DNA of 64,000 nt from Ophiocordyceps camponoti-saundersi (nom. inval.) (Eukaryota; Ascomycota; Sordariomycetes; Hypocreales; Ophiocordycipitaceae): the NCBI GenBank assembly GCA_003339415.1, contig PDHQ01000002.1, forward strand, positions 312,159-376,158, given 5' to 3'. This document shows positions 33,188-44,296 of this stretch, in pieces (positions within the stretch are counted from its first letter, which is position 1; every line of letters begins with the position of its first letter). The notes under the pieces are model-generated. The model saw only the letters and a program-made list of their open reading frames with translations. It ran no database searches and was not told where the DNA came from. Both the position numbers and the translations under genes were made by a program.

Positions 33188-36100
33188 TCACCAGATATTC
33201 AAAGGCGCCAGTCCTCGCTGCTCGACGGCCCCCTGCAGCGCCTCTTTCACTCGACGCGCTGCCTGCCTCCACGATGCACAACCCTCCGCACTCCCTCCGT
33301 CCTGTTCCACCAGCACGTCCAGCCACTTGACTAGCATGACCGCCTTCTCAAGGTCGGCCTCCTCCAGCACTACCTGGGTCAGGTACAGCTCGAAAACCTC
33401 CACGTCGTCGCCATGAGGACCATCGTCCCGCGTCTCGTCATGCCAGGCATCTAGCATACCTTTGATCTCTTGCGTCGACGTCACTCCGCCGCCGAAGGCA
33501 ATCTTTCGCCGTGACTCCGGAAATTGGACGCGCCGCTGTTCGCCGGGAAGCGGGACGTCAGCATCGGAAGCCCGATGTCTGTGAGCGACCGCTTCCAGCC
33601 CCGAGCGTCGGGCAAGTCGCCGCCGCCGGTGATCCGCAACCACCTCCTGTCGGACGTCTTCAGGAAGTTCCGCAAGAAACTCGGGATCAAGCTCCTCCAC
33701 TTCGTCCTCGGTTGGTGTCTCGTCACGCTTTACTGCCTTGAACGTTGTCTGCATCACACCTGCCCGGCTGTCTCTTTGGCGCCGGGCCTTGCTCATGGAC
33801 CCCCGCATCCCACCTCGCCCTGTCAGCCTCCTCGACAGCGTGTCGCCGTCTTTTCGGGGAGAGGGTCGCTGCGCTCGCTTTCGACCGTACGTCGCCAGGA
33901 CTTCGGCCTTCATTTCTTCCGGTAACGCGTTGAAGACTTGGGGATCGACCTGAGATGAAAGCTCTTCTGCGAAGAAGGGGCTCTCGGCCCGCGGAGCTGG
34001 TCGCGGGGGACTGCACTCCGCTCGTTGGCCCATCAGCCTGCGCCGGATATCGTACGGCAGCTCCGCTATGACTGCTGGGTCGGGATTACTAGGGATGAGG
34101 AATTGCGTGCCTGAGACGTTGAGAGGCGTCTTGGCTTTTGCATCATCCTGTGCAGCCCTCGAAAGGGCCATGGCCGGGTGAAGACTTTGTTTTCGGGGCG
34201 TTATGGGGTCCTCGGCAATGGGGTCCTTGTCTATGTCGCGGTCTCCGGGGCTTTTGGGTTTCGTTGGACTTTCAACATCGTCAATCTGCTCCGTCCGAGA
34301 TGACTTCTTGGCTGGGGACGGTCCCGCAAAAGCGTTGAACGCCAGGGTTCGCTGACTCCCTCCCGGTCCCTTTGAATGTACCTTGATAGGTTCGAGCTTG
34401 GTCATTTGGATGCCGAGGCCTCGCAGATCTCCGGGACTGAACTTGAAAGAGCGTAACATCGAAACTGCCTCCTTGCCCATGATGTCGTAGCTGTGCGTTG
34501 CGACGCCGAAAGCGGCACTCTTGTTGAAGCTGTCGCATTTGCCGTGGCCCAGATGTTTGGGGGCGTCGAGTGGCGCGTCGAGACACCTCCTCATGATCTT
34601 TATGGTCATGTGCTTTCCCTTTACCTGCTCGCTCACCAACCGCTTTTCCAATTCCCGGCATAGGTTATAGACGAATTCCTCGGCTTCCTGCTGGTTGAGG
34701 AAACGGATACCCCAGTTGACCTCTGCAGATACCGACTTTCGAGGCGGCTGCTCGCCGACTTCAATCCGGTCAACGCCTCGGGCGTAGTCTGCCAACTTAT
34801 CCCCAGTCTTCGGCCCCAGCGCAGATGCGAGTCGCTCTTTGGAAACGTTCCGTATATCTTTGACGAGTCTGATGCCCAGTTCTTCTAGCTTGCCGCCAAT
34901 ACTGTAGGAGACGCCCGGCAGTTCCTCGACCCTCAGCTCTCCAATGATATCGAGAACATGCTCGGGCTTGAGCTGGAACTGGCCGGCCGGCTTAGCCCTT
35001 CTCAATGCTATTTTCGCCTGAAGGATGTTTCCGCCGATGCCGACGGAAACATCACAACCCGTCTTAGCCTTGATCTGTTGTCGTACAGTGAGTGCCAATT
35101 CGTCGGCCTTTTGTTGTTCTCTTCCGATGCTCTCTTGAACAGTCTCAACCGCTTGAGAGCTCGATGTTGGCGAGACGATGAAAGTCACATCAATCAAGGC
35201 CTCATCCACACTGACGCTTTGTATCACGCCGCCGATAGATAGAAGGGTTTCGTAGAACAGACGACTGGCCTCCTCGTATGCGGGAAAATCGTACGGTAAC
35301 ACCTTGAGATCGGGACACAACTCTAGTGCGCGCCTCATCCACATCCCATTCTTCACACCAAACTCTCGAGCGGGATAGTTACAGCTCGCGATTTCGGATC
35401 CGGGTCCCGGGCTGTGAGCCACGACCGACGGCTTATCAGCGAGCTCTGGGTGTCGCTTCAGCGACACAGCGCAAAAGAAGCTGTCGAAGTCGACGTGCAG
35501 GACATATCTCCTCTCGCCGGGTCGACGCCTGGGCTTTTCTCCGCAAAGACTCCTCTCCGCTGCCATCCTCTGCATCGCCGATTTCAAGTTGGCCTTCCAC
35601 GTCGACAGATGATGAAGTCTGCTTTCCGAGTAAAATTGCTTGAGAAAGTCGGGATTCGCCGTGGACGACTTGCGCAGTCGCGGATCGGAAAGTAGTAAGG
35701 AATTGTGTTCTTCAGATGTCATTTTCTTCGCAGCTATATCGTTCTGAAGACCGCTAGTCGACCGCTCCGAAACACCAGCCTGTGCTGTAATAGGCGGCTT
35801 TCGATCTGACACCGGAGGCTTCGGAGATTCGGAAGCACTGCGAGTGCAGGGGTTTGATTCCAAGCTGCTCCCATCGGACTTTGACCATTCTGACAGTCGG
35901 CTCGTGGCTGGTTTGGTGCCAGGTGGTGTCTTGAGCTTTTCGACCACCTGGCTTAGGCCCTGACTGGGAAGCCCTGGCGTTAATTCTTTCATCTGACTTG
36001 TATAGAAGCTGTTGTCTGTCTGTTCTCTATATCCCCTCCTGGCCTGTGGACTTGTCTGTGAGACGCTCTTGTCACTGTCGAGCTTCAAGAGTTTCTGCCG

Positions 36101-36614
36101 CGGGCCTTCGTCTGCAAGGCGGTAATCGGACCAAGGGAGCAGCTTTCCAGCCTGAACTGAATCAACGATCCATGCTGGCTTCACGATCCTGTACCGACCA
36201 AAGTCGACCGTCTTCTTGGGTGGCAGTGCCGAGGCAATGATGTGCGTCGCCATGGTTTTGGAGTCGAGATATTGAAGGAAACCACCTCCATGTTCAACGA
36301 TTTCCCGATGAAGTCTGCTACGCGTGTCAGTGCCAAGCCGGAAGTGGACATTAAAGGGGACGATCGCACATGTGAAGGGGGGGTTGCGTATAGCCTGTAA
36401 TGTGGGCAACGATCCCCTTGAAGATCTGGGGCTTCTCAGACGCCGCCCGGGTAGCGGCATCCAGGTTCTGAAGCTTGACCTTTTTTCGCCGAAAATAGTC
36501 TCCGAAGCCGTGGAATTTGCTTGCCTCGTACTCTTCGCCATCTTCGTTGTCGTATGAATGCTTTTCAATGCGTTTCCTCACCGCGGATGAGTTTTTATCC
36601 AAAACGCTGCCCAT
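33188..36614 (-). CDS. REV1: Translesion DNA polymerase Rev1 (Y family, deoxycytidyl transferase)
   Basis: Inserts dCMP opposite lesions and scaffolds polymerase zeta. Exons 36614-36370 and 36314-33188, a 55-nt intron between; 1123 aa. Start MGSVLDKNSSAVRKRIE matches the fungal N-terminus; an in-frame ATG lies 24 nt upstream. BRCT domain about residues 60-160 (QIFKGIVAHITGYTQPPLH; HGGGFLQYLDSKTMATHIIA). Polymerase: YVLHVDFDSFFCAVSLKRHP (catalytic Asp), SCNYPAREFGVKNGMWM, SVSVDEALIDVTF (catalytic Asp-Glu), DVSVGIGGNILQAKIALRRA, and a little-finger domain (TIKIMRRCLDAP; HLGHGKCDSFNKS). Three ubiquitin-binding motif candidates with LP cores follow: AVIAELPYDIRRRLM, VFNALPEEMKAEVL and FLAELPEDVRQEVV. 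The C-terminal domain ends LAPLNIW. Confidence 0.93.
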
Positions 36615-36970
36615 GTTGAGAGGGCTGCAGTCGTCCAAGGAGGTTGCCGGGTCAGCCGGTCGGTAGAGAGTGAGTTGTCTCTTTCCGTGTTCTCATCTCG
36701 AGTTCATTTTCAGAGAAGAATGACTTGACTTGACTTGAGAGAAGGAAAGAAATAGCTGTGATCACGCCGTAGAGATATACAGACTCAAGGTGACGATGCG
36801 TGTAAAGTGGAGCGGGGCGCGACCTCGCACACGTCATCCCGTGACTTCGACATCTGCTTGTACCTAGGTACCCATGTATCTACGCCACACCTGCGCCACA
36901 CCTGCAACGAGACTACAACTCTGATTTCCTCCCGCGTCGAAGCATCTTCCACCTTCATCGCCATAGAAAG
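36615..36970. promoter_or_regulatory. Shared upstream region of REV1 and the RED gene
   Basis: 356 bp between divergent starts; no distinct motif noticed. Confidence 0.4.
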
Positions 36971-38630
36971 ATGAATAATGATGAGTTTCGCAAGCTCGTG
37001 CTCGCCAACGCGGCAAATACTACCGGCAAGAAGAATGCATCGTCCACCCAGAATGACCGCCCGGCCGGCACCGGATCGCTGGGTTCGCGAGAACGAAGCA
37101 GCATTCCGATGACGCCGTGAGTAAACGCTCTTCGAATCTCTGGAGCTTTCCTAATTCGTGTCGCGCAGTCGCTCAGTCGCCAACTCCCAGCCCATGTCTT
37201 CGAACCAAGCCTCTCACCCTCAGAAGAATTTCAAAACGTCTGCGCCTAAAGGCGTCAAGCTGGCTTCGGGTTACGTTGACCGCGCGAGAGATAGGCAGGA
37301 CGCCTCAACCGACGATAGAGGCGCGAGATTGGCCGCGCTCGACAAATCTTTCCAAGCTGGTCAAATCGAAAAAGCGGCTTACGATAAGCTGAGATTCGAG
37401 ATAGCCGGCGGATCTTTAGATACCACGCACTTAGTTAAGGGTCTCGACTTCAAGCTACTGGAGAGAATACGGCGAGGAGAGGACATATATGGCAAGAAAA
37501 CGAATAACGACACCAATAAAGATGATGACGACGCAGACGATAGCAGCATCGATAACGCGTTGGACGAGATTGAACATAGTGAAGTCAAAGCAATAGAGAG
37601 GGACAAGACAGTCAAGAAGACGGGACAGCTAGCTACGGTTCCCGTGCCAGGTCAAAAACGAACGCGAGATCAAATTTTGGCGGAGCTCAAAGCGTCGAGA
37701 GATGCTGCAAAAGCCCAGAAGGAGTCGTCGCTTGGAAGCAAGTTCAGGAAGATCGGAAGCAAGCAACAGCCCGGGACACGAATCGAGCGCGACAGCAAGG
37801 GAAGGGAGGTTCTCATCATTGTCGACGAAGACGGACGTGAGAAGCGAAAAGTACGCAAGATGCGATCTCGCGAGGGAGAGGATGAGCCGGGCCATGGCCT
37901 CTTGATGCCGGATCCCAAAGTCAAACCGCTGGGGATGGAAGTACCGGAACAGTACAGACAAAAACCCGAACCTGAGGAAGACCTAGATGGTGATATATTC
38001 GAAGGTGTTGGAGACGACTATGATCCATTGGCGGATTTGAACGTGTCGGGGTCGGATTCGGGGTCGGATTCGGGGTCAGAGTCGGACTCGGACCCTAACC
38101 CCAAGAAACGTATTACCAGCATGCCCAGCCCGGCGGTGGATGACGAGACTGCGACGGAAGCCACGATGATGCCTCCGCCACCCACGACGGAGACACGCCG
38201 CAACTACTTCGAAGGATCCAAGACGGGCCTCATGTCAGAGCAAACGACACAAGGCCCGTCGACATCGGATCCTGCCCTTATGGCAGCCATCAAACGGGCA
38301 GCAGCTCTACGTCGCATCGAAGAGGAAAGAGCAGAAGACGAGGTCCAAGAGGAGACGGAGACGATGGAAGAGCGGCGACGCAAGTTAGAGCAGATGCGAG
38401 AGAGAGACGATGACGACCTCGACATGGGCTTCGGCACGAGTAGATTCGAGGACGAAGAGGACGAGGAGGGCCGGCCTGTCAAACTTTCGGTCTGGGGTAA
38501 CGGGGACGATGAGAAGCAGGGCGGGCGAGGAGGTCAGTCGAAGAGGAAAAGGGGTCCCAAGAAGCGCAAAGGAGATGGGAACAGCGCGGCCGATGTGCTG
38601 CGCGTTATGGAGCAGCGGAAGCAGTCGTGA
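36971..38630 (+). CDS. RED/IK-family spliceosomal protein
   Basis: Homologue of human RED (IK), a B-complex spliceosome subunit that partners SMU1. Exons 36971-37116 and 37169-38630, 52-nt intron; 535 aa. It opens MNNDEFRKLVLANAANTTG. RED-domain signatures: KLASGYVDRARDRQD, AAYDKLRFEIAGGSLDTTHL and VKGLDFKLLERIRRGEDIYG, corresponding to YKDRARER and VKGLDFALL in animals. The rest is charged and disordered, with KRTRDQILAELKASRDAA, an SGSDSGSD acidic repeat near 38040-38095, RRNYFEGSKTG and a basic C-terminus QSKRKRGPKKRKGDG, probably a nuclear localisation signal. The N-terminal RED domain makes the call good; the exact partner set in fungi is inferred. Confidence 0.85.
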
Positions 38631-39009
38631 CTGCGCTACTCGTATCTCTCGTACGAGCTTTGGCGCATGAAGGATGGGAGGGGGGCAATCAGGTACGTGT
38701 TGAAATTTGATATCAGTCTTGTGACTGGTCCCCCTTTATCGACGCATGATCAAAGGGGGGGGATGGCCGTGATACAGTGTTTGCTTACTTGTGTCACTGT
38801 ATGGAAGATAAATAGCCCATGCTCCCCGGCTGCTGACGGCTCATGACAAGGCTCCGAGATCGGACTGCAACCTCACCATAGTACTCACTCAACCTACAAC
38901 CGCATTCTACCTCTGGTTACTTCAAACGAGGCTCAAAATCGACGTCATCGTTTTAACTCTCTCTCTCTATCTGTATCCCTCTTTGTCCCTCTCCTCCCGC
39001 TTACGCGCC
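38631..39009. other. Intergenic, upstream flank of the nucleoside hydrolase
   Basis: 379 bp; a CT-rich tract at 38955-39000 directly precedes the next start codon, a common feature of fungal promoters. No gene seen. Confidence 0.45.
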
Positions 39010-40437
39010 ATGACAGTCCCCGTATGGCTGGACTGCGACCCGGGTCACGATGTGAGTCACAGCGAATGCTCCCCCTATTCGCAACAATCCTCCGCATCTT
39101 TCACCAGCTTCTGATACCTATCAATCCGTCAAGGATGCCTTCGCCATTCTGCTGGCAGCGCACCATCCGAACATCAACCTCCTCGGCATTTCGACCGTCT
39201 TCGGAAACGCATCACTGGAGTAAGCAGACATATGTTCTCTCCCTACCACCCCCCTTTCCGCTCACAGGTGCACCACATGAAAATCAAAAAGAGGAAAAAA
39301 ATAATACGGTGATGAAATTTGAAAGAACAATAATATGAAACCTCGTTTTTCTTTTTCTTCTCCTCAGACGTACAACCCGAAACGCCGCTTCCGTCCTCAC
39401 CGCGCTCTCCAAACATCGAGATATCCCCCTCCACGCAGGCCACGCAAAGGCCCTACACCGTCCGGCTCTGCACGCCCCGACCGACATCCACGGCGAGAGC
39501 GGCCTCGACGGAACGGACCTGCTACCACATCCCCAATGTCAACCGTCCGACGTGCCCGCCGTCGAAGCCATGGAAGCGGCGCTAAGGAGCCAGCCGCCGG
39601 ACACGGCCTGGATCGTCGCTACGGGAGCCCTCACCAATGTCGCCGCTCTGTTTCTCAAGTGTCCCGATCTCGTGGGCCATATCCAGGGGCTGAGCCTGAT
39701 GGGCGGCTCTTTTGGCGACGGCTTCTCCGATGCTCCCGTCAGTCGTGTTGACGGCGTCGCTCGCATAGGTAATGTCTCGCCGCATGCAGAGTTCAATATT
39801 CTCGTCGATCCGGAGGCGGCGGCCCTCGTCTTTCATGATAAGACCATTGCCACCAAGACGACCGTCGTACCGCTGGATCTGAGCCATCAGGTGCTGGCCA
39901 CTGAGAGCGTCAGGGAACTTCTGCTCTACGGAGCCCAAGGGGAGAGGAGTGGCACAGGGAAGACGAAGCTGCGGACTATGCTCGTTGAGCTACTATATTT
40001 CTTCGCAAAGACATATTCGTACGCTTCTCGACCGATATGCTGTAGCCCCTCTATTGATTATCGTGCTTACTGCGCGCAGTGACGTCTTCGGTATTACCGC
40101 CGGTCCGCCGCTGCACGATCCCATCGCCGTCGCTGCCGTGCTCATCGGCACGTCCGACGAGATCCCTTTCTTTGAATGGGATGCCTCTAGAAGCGAATCG
40201 CCGCATCACGACGAGCGCTTCGACGTCAACGTCGTCACCCATGGCACCTTCAAAGAAGCCATGAGCGGCGAGAGGCAGACCGGTAGGACCTTGGCGCGAG
40301 CCTTACCCCCCGGAACGCCCGGTGTGCGCATCCCCCGTAGCATGGATGTTGCCAAGTTCTGGCAGGTCATCGAGGAGTGCATTCAGCGAGCCGACATTGC
40401 CAACGAGGCAGATCGAGATGGCGTGACCGAGGCGTGA
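39010..40437 (+). CDS. Nucleoside hydrolase (uridine nucleosidase type, Urh1-like)
   Basis: Splits ribonucleosides to base and ribose in purine/pyrimidine salvage. Exons 39010-39051, 39134-39219, 39368-40018 and 40080-40437; introns GT-AG, all joins in frame; 378 aa. The Asp cluster that binds Ca and ribose spans the first intron: WLDCDPGHD then DAFAILLAAHHP. Other family motifs: GISTVFGNASLE, TTRNAASVLTAL, GALTNVAALFLKCPDL, LSLMGGSF, AEFNILVDPEAAALVF and the late active-site His in GPPLHDPIAVAAVL. Preference for uridine is by similarity to Urh1 only. Convergent with the TPC1-like carrier, with only 46 bp between stops. Confidence 0.9.
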
Positions 40438-40483
40438 ATCTATAAAGCGGGGTATATGTATAACATGAGGAGAAGAAAGGGAT

Positions 40484-41535
40484 TCACAAAGGAAATTCGC
40501 TTGTTGAGTCAAGTTTCGTCATCAACTTCAAGCTGCGTTCATAAGTCCATAGAGTGACGGCACTGGCCGGCGCGGCTTTGATGAGGCTGATCGGGAGCCC
40601 TCTGTACAGTCCGCGGAAGCCCTCCGTCCGCACAATGGTCCTAATGGCTCGGAGAGCTGTCGAGTATTCGGGCATGTCGCCGTAAGCGTACTGGCCTCGG
40701 GTGGGACCCTGTATTTGAAGTCGCTTTCGCACGAGGTCAAGAGGAAAGACAGCCGTCTTGGCGACGATGCTCCCAGCGGCGCCGGCAACGGCGTCTCCGC
40801 TACCCATGGGTAAGTCCAAGCCGGCGAGTGGTAGTCTCAGCGTCTCGTATGTGACGAAGAATATACCCATGAAGGGTACGATCTGACCCCAAGCGGGACC
40901 TAGACCGCGGAAAAAGCCGGGCCAGCCCTCGGTGGCCTTGATCTCCGACATGGCGCTCAGCAACGAGGGGTAGACGCGATGTCGGCCCTGGGCGGCGAAA
41001 CGCGTCCTCAGTAAATCGAGCGGATACGTCAAGCCCGTTCCTGCGGCGCCAGCTGCGGCACCAGCGACAAAGCTCTCGACTGCATCGGGCAGGCGGGCGG
41101 GTAAGGCGGTTTGGAGGAGGAGGGTGGTAGAGCGGTAGGTGGTGAACTGTATGGCAGCATAGCACACGTACATGAGCTCTGCCGGAACGTTGCCCTTCCA
41201 AAGAGCAGTGAGGCCCTCATTGCGGACGATGTGACGGAGGGTAGCGAGGGTGCCAAGGTAGGCGGGGGCGCGGCGCAGAGGGACGAGAGGATCGGAGACG
41301 GAGCAGGGCTGTAGCTGGAGGCGTATTTTGACGACGTCGAGAGGAGCGATGACAAAGCTTGGCAGCGTTAGCGGGCGTTGCCGGTCGCAGAACTGGAGGC
41401 CTACCGCGAGACGAGGCCAGCTATGGCACCAGCGGAGACGACCTGTAGCTTGGTGCCCTGCGCCGGGACGGTGAGCGGATGGCGGGCTCGCTTCTGTCCC
41501 GCCGAGCAAACCTCATCCTTTAATTGAGTTGCCAT
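40484..41535 (-). CDS. TPC1: Mitochondrial thiamine pyrophosphate carrier (Tpc1-like)
   Basis: Mitochondrial carrier likely bringing thiamine pyrophosphate into the matrix. Exons 41535-41405 and 41357-40484 with a 47-nt intron; 334 aa. The join gives [20 protein letters not shown]. The three carrier repeats carry [26 protein letters not shown] and [33 protein letters not shown] and [18 protein letters not shown] are characteristic of the Tpc1 group. No TPP riboswitch element was recognised in the upstream region. Confidence 0.85.
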
Positions 41536-42708
41536 GCAGTGTCAGAACTGCAGCCGTCAGGTGGCTGATGAGCGGATGACGATGATGATGATGGTGGCGG
41601 GTGTGTTGTTCTTGTTGTTCCCGAGCAGTGGCGCCGGAATGTGAGGTGGCGTCAGCTGCTGGCTGAGTCGTCGTCGATGATAAGGAGATGATGAGCGCGT
41701 CGGCTGCAATGCATCGTCATCGCGGCATCGCTTGAGATGTTGATGAAGTAAAAGTAGAAGCAGGCGAAGGGGGAAAGTTCATCTCGTGACTCCGTCCTGC
41801 GGCGGGAAGGCCTAGTATCATGATGAAGAGAGACTGTTGGCCGATGCTCATCACTGATCAGTGATGAGGGGCAAGGGAGTATCCTGCTTAGTCATCGACC
41901 TACCCACTGCACGCTTACTATCCGTACGTAAGCAGACTAACTGGATTGAAGCGACTCCACCCGTGATGAACAAGTCAGGCCCGTGATTTTGTCTGACAGC
42001 CAGCACTGGAACAACGTTATGACAGGCTCGGAGGGAAGGAAGACGGATGAAAATTTCTACAGAGGATGTGCTGATGCAGTTCGCAAACAAGCCCTAGAGC
42101 GTATCTGGGCATCCGGCCTGTCTCAGTGCCTATCTACCTGCCTGCCAACCTCTCACCCGCAGACAACGAACCGCCGAGCAAAAGTCCCACTCGGCACCGT
42201 CCCGTGGCCGGGTCTCATCCGATGGTCTCCTGTCCTAGTATGAGGTAGTGGTCGGCTTTCTCTTGTGTTGCGTCTCTTCCGATGCTCCTCTTCGTCTTGC
42301 CCTTCCTCTTCTTTACTTGTCAGAAAAGAATTAACCTCTCTTCTGCCACATCTTCCTACTAGATACGATTAGGTAGAGGCTGAAACTGCTTACGCCCGGA
42401 GAGGGAGAAACTCGACAGGTGCCGCCTCCATTCCTCGTCTTCGGAAACTCAAACGACCGTCTTGTTAAAGCTCGAGGTTGTTGCTTTGCCTCCCGTCTCT
42501 CCGGGCTCACTCTTCTTTTCCAGTCTTCTGCTTCAGTCTTCCTCTCCAAGGACGGCCCAAGCTCTCTCAAGGATTACTTTTTTTTTCTTTTTTTTTCTCT
42601 CTTATTTCCTTTTTCGAACTCCCAGCCCGTTTCCTCTCCGGGTCACTCTGACTGTCGTTCCTTGCCTTTCCCCTTCTTTCCCTCCCTTCCGGCTTCCTCT
42701 TGCCCGCC
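41536..42708. promoter_or_regulatory. Upstream region between TPC1 and the gene at 42709
   Basis: 1.17 kb between divergent starts. Contains (GAT)n-like triplets at 41578-41595, a TGATCAGTGATGA palindromic patch near 41855 and T-rich tracts at 42565-42605. No gene seen. Confidence 0.4.
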
Positions 42709-43800
42709 ATGGGAGTGGCCATCGCTCCCCCGGACCAGGCCGCCCTCTTGGCCCCTGTTCTACCTGCGTTGCCTGCTGCCGCCGCCGCTACAAGGCCGGC
42801 TGTCAGGCTTCTGCCGCTGCTATCTCCCATTCTTCGCCAGCGAGTTCAGTTGCTCTCCGAGTCATCCTCGGAGCCCTGGCTACGGCTCTTATGCTACGAC
42901 TCGGAGAAGACGGCCCTGCTGATGGACATTGCCCGCGGCGACTCACTGCTGCCGCATCCTGTATCAGGCGAGGTCGAGATTGACTGGGGCTGTGATGCCG
43001 AGACGAGATATCGTCGCCTCGACGAAGAAACTCTGCAGGCCCTCGTTGTTATTGTCGACCTCAATCTTGCTTTCCTACTTTCATACTGTGTTGGCGATCA
43101 GGCTGGCGGCGGTGATGGATGGAGAATAGCTGAGGTCACGGTAGCGGATAAGCCGTTACCCTTTGAACGCTTCGGCGATGCCACAACCATTTTCGACGCC
43201 GAGCGGCGATTTGAGCAGAGCCACAGTGGCGAGATAACTGTTGCCATCGCCAATAATGACAAGGACGGTGGTGATGAAGACGATGACGACTACTGGGGTC
43301 GCTACGACGCAACCCCTGGCCGTACGCCGGCTATCGAAGAATGCCGCGGCGCAGGGCTTAGTCTGAAGGCTTCGGCCGAGGACGAGTATTACGCTCAATA
43401 CGACCAAGTCCAGCCAGCCATGGACGGCCACGATGCAGACCAAAAAGTCGCTGCAATGCATGTTGCTCCGCCTCTCGGGTTGGATCCTAAAAAGACGGAG
43501 ACAGTGTGTCTCAAGACGCAGCAGGTGACGGTGTCGGATATTGCCAGCCATTCGCCGGATGACATCCTGTCACCGCGTCCGGAGTCGAGTGTGGACTCCA
43601 ACGTGTGCGACACCGTCGCCAGGCTCGAGGAGTCTGCAGACAGGCAGGAGCAGAACGAATTCGGCGTCAGGCAGCACGTGGCGCGGACCATCAGGAGCCT
43701 GTACATGCTATCGCAAAGCACGGGCATCGGCAGGCAAGAATTCCGGCGCATGGTCGAGACCGAGATGGCCGTGCTGGGCATGGTGGAGGGGGATGACTGA
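42709..43800 (+). CDS. Conserved fungal protein of unknown function
   Basis: Single-exon ORF, 363 aa, with a good CCATGG start context. I do not recognise a named domain. The N-terminal third is Ala/Leu/Pro-rich and likely folded (PWLRLLCYDSEKTALLMDIA; EVEIDWGCDAETRYRRLDEE). Two related acidic-aromatic motifs follow: DDDYWGRYDATPGRTPA and EDEYYAQYDQVQPAMDGHD. The C-terminus holds a predicted helical segment (GVRQHVARTIRSLYMLSQST; GRQEFRRMVETEMAVLGMV). From memory of the family, YWxxYD and YYAQYxxVQP motifs with this C-terminal helix recur in uncharacterised Sordariomycete proteins. The last ~45 bases are part of a duplicated unit (next entry). Confidence 0.7.
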   Translation: MGVAIAPPDQAALLAPVLPALPAAAAATRPAVRLLPLLSPILRQRVQLLSESSSEPWLRLLCYDSEKTALLMDIARGDSLLPHPVSGEVEIDWGCDAETRYRRLDEETLQALVVIVDLNLAFLLSYCVGDQAGGGDGWRIAEVTVADKPLPFERFGDATTIFDAERRFEQSHSGEITVAIANNDKDGGDEDDDDYWGRYDATPGRTPAIEECRGAGLSLKASAEDEYYAQYDQVQPAMDGHDADQKVAAMHVAPPLGLDPKKTETVCLKTQQVTVSDIASHSPDDILSPRPESSVDSNVCDTVARLEESADRQEQNEFGVRQHVARTIRSLYMLSQSTGIGRQEFRRMVETEMAVLGMVEGDD

Positions 43801-44296
43801 ATTCTATCTGGTCAACGTAAGCTCGTTGGATCATACATACGAATACCATCTTCTATGCCATGCGGATTGTCGATTTGCTAATGGGAATATGCTGATGAAT
43901 TGTCTCGAACGCCATCATTTCCCATGTTTGCCACCTGGGATTTCTGACTCGTCGAGGAAAATACGATGTGATGTGTGTCTGAGAACGCCATCTCATGCGA
44001 GACCGAGATGGCCTTGCTGGGCATGGTGGAGGGGAATGACTGAATTCTATCTGGTAAACGTAAGCTCGTTGGATAATACGAATACCATCTCCTATGCCAT
44101 GCGGATTATCGATTTGCCAATCGGAAGAATTGTCTCGAACGCCATAATTTTCCATGTTTGCCTCATGGGATTTCTGACTCACCGAGAAGAAGACGATGTA
44201 ATATGCGTCCGAGACCGCCGTCTTCTTCTACAGTTTGACACATAGATTTTCGAATCGCCAATCGGGTTACGATGATGGAGTTTCCCGGACGCCACC
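43755..44296. repeat. Imperfect tandem duplication (period about 243 bp) of gene 3' end plus downstream DNA
   Basis: Copy 1, 43755-43996, starts inside the last codons of the 42709 gene; copy 2, about 43997-44225, repeats the final 15 codons including the stop (GGGCATGGTGGAGG then ATGACTGAATTC) and the following UTR with scattered substitutions and short indels. A third degraded fragment, about 44236-44296, matches only the middle (GATTTGCCAATCGG-like). Seen directly by eye; exact ends are approximate. Confidence 0.85.

Noticed and set aside
41536..42300. Possible TPP riboswitch upstream of the thiamine pyrophosphate carrier
   Set aside because: The conserved CTGAGA and pyrophosphate-helix elements were not found in suitable order.
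43541..44245. 234-codon frame across the duplicated 3' end
   Set aside because: It overlaps the 42709 gene in another frame and owes its length to the tandem repeat.
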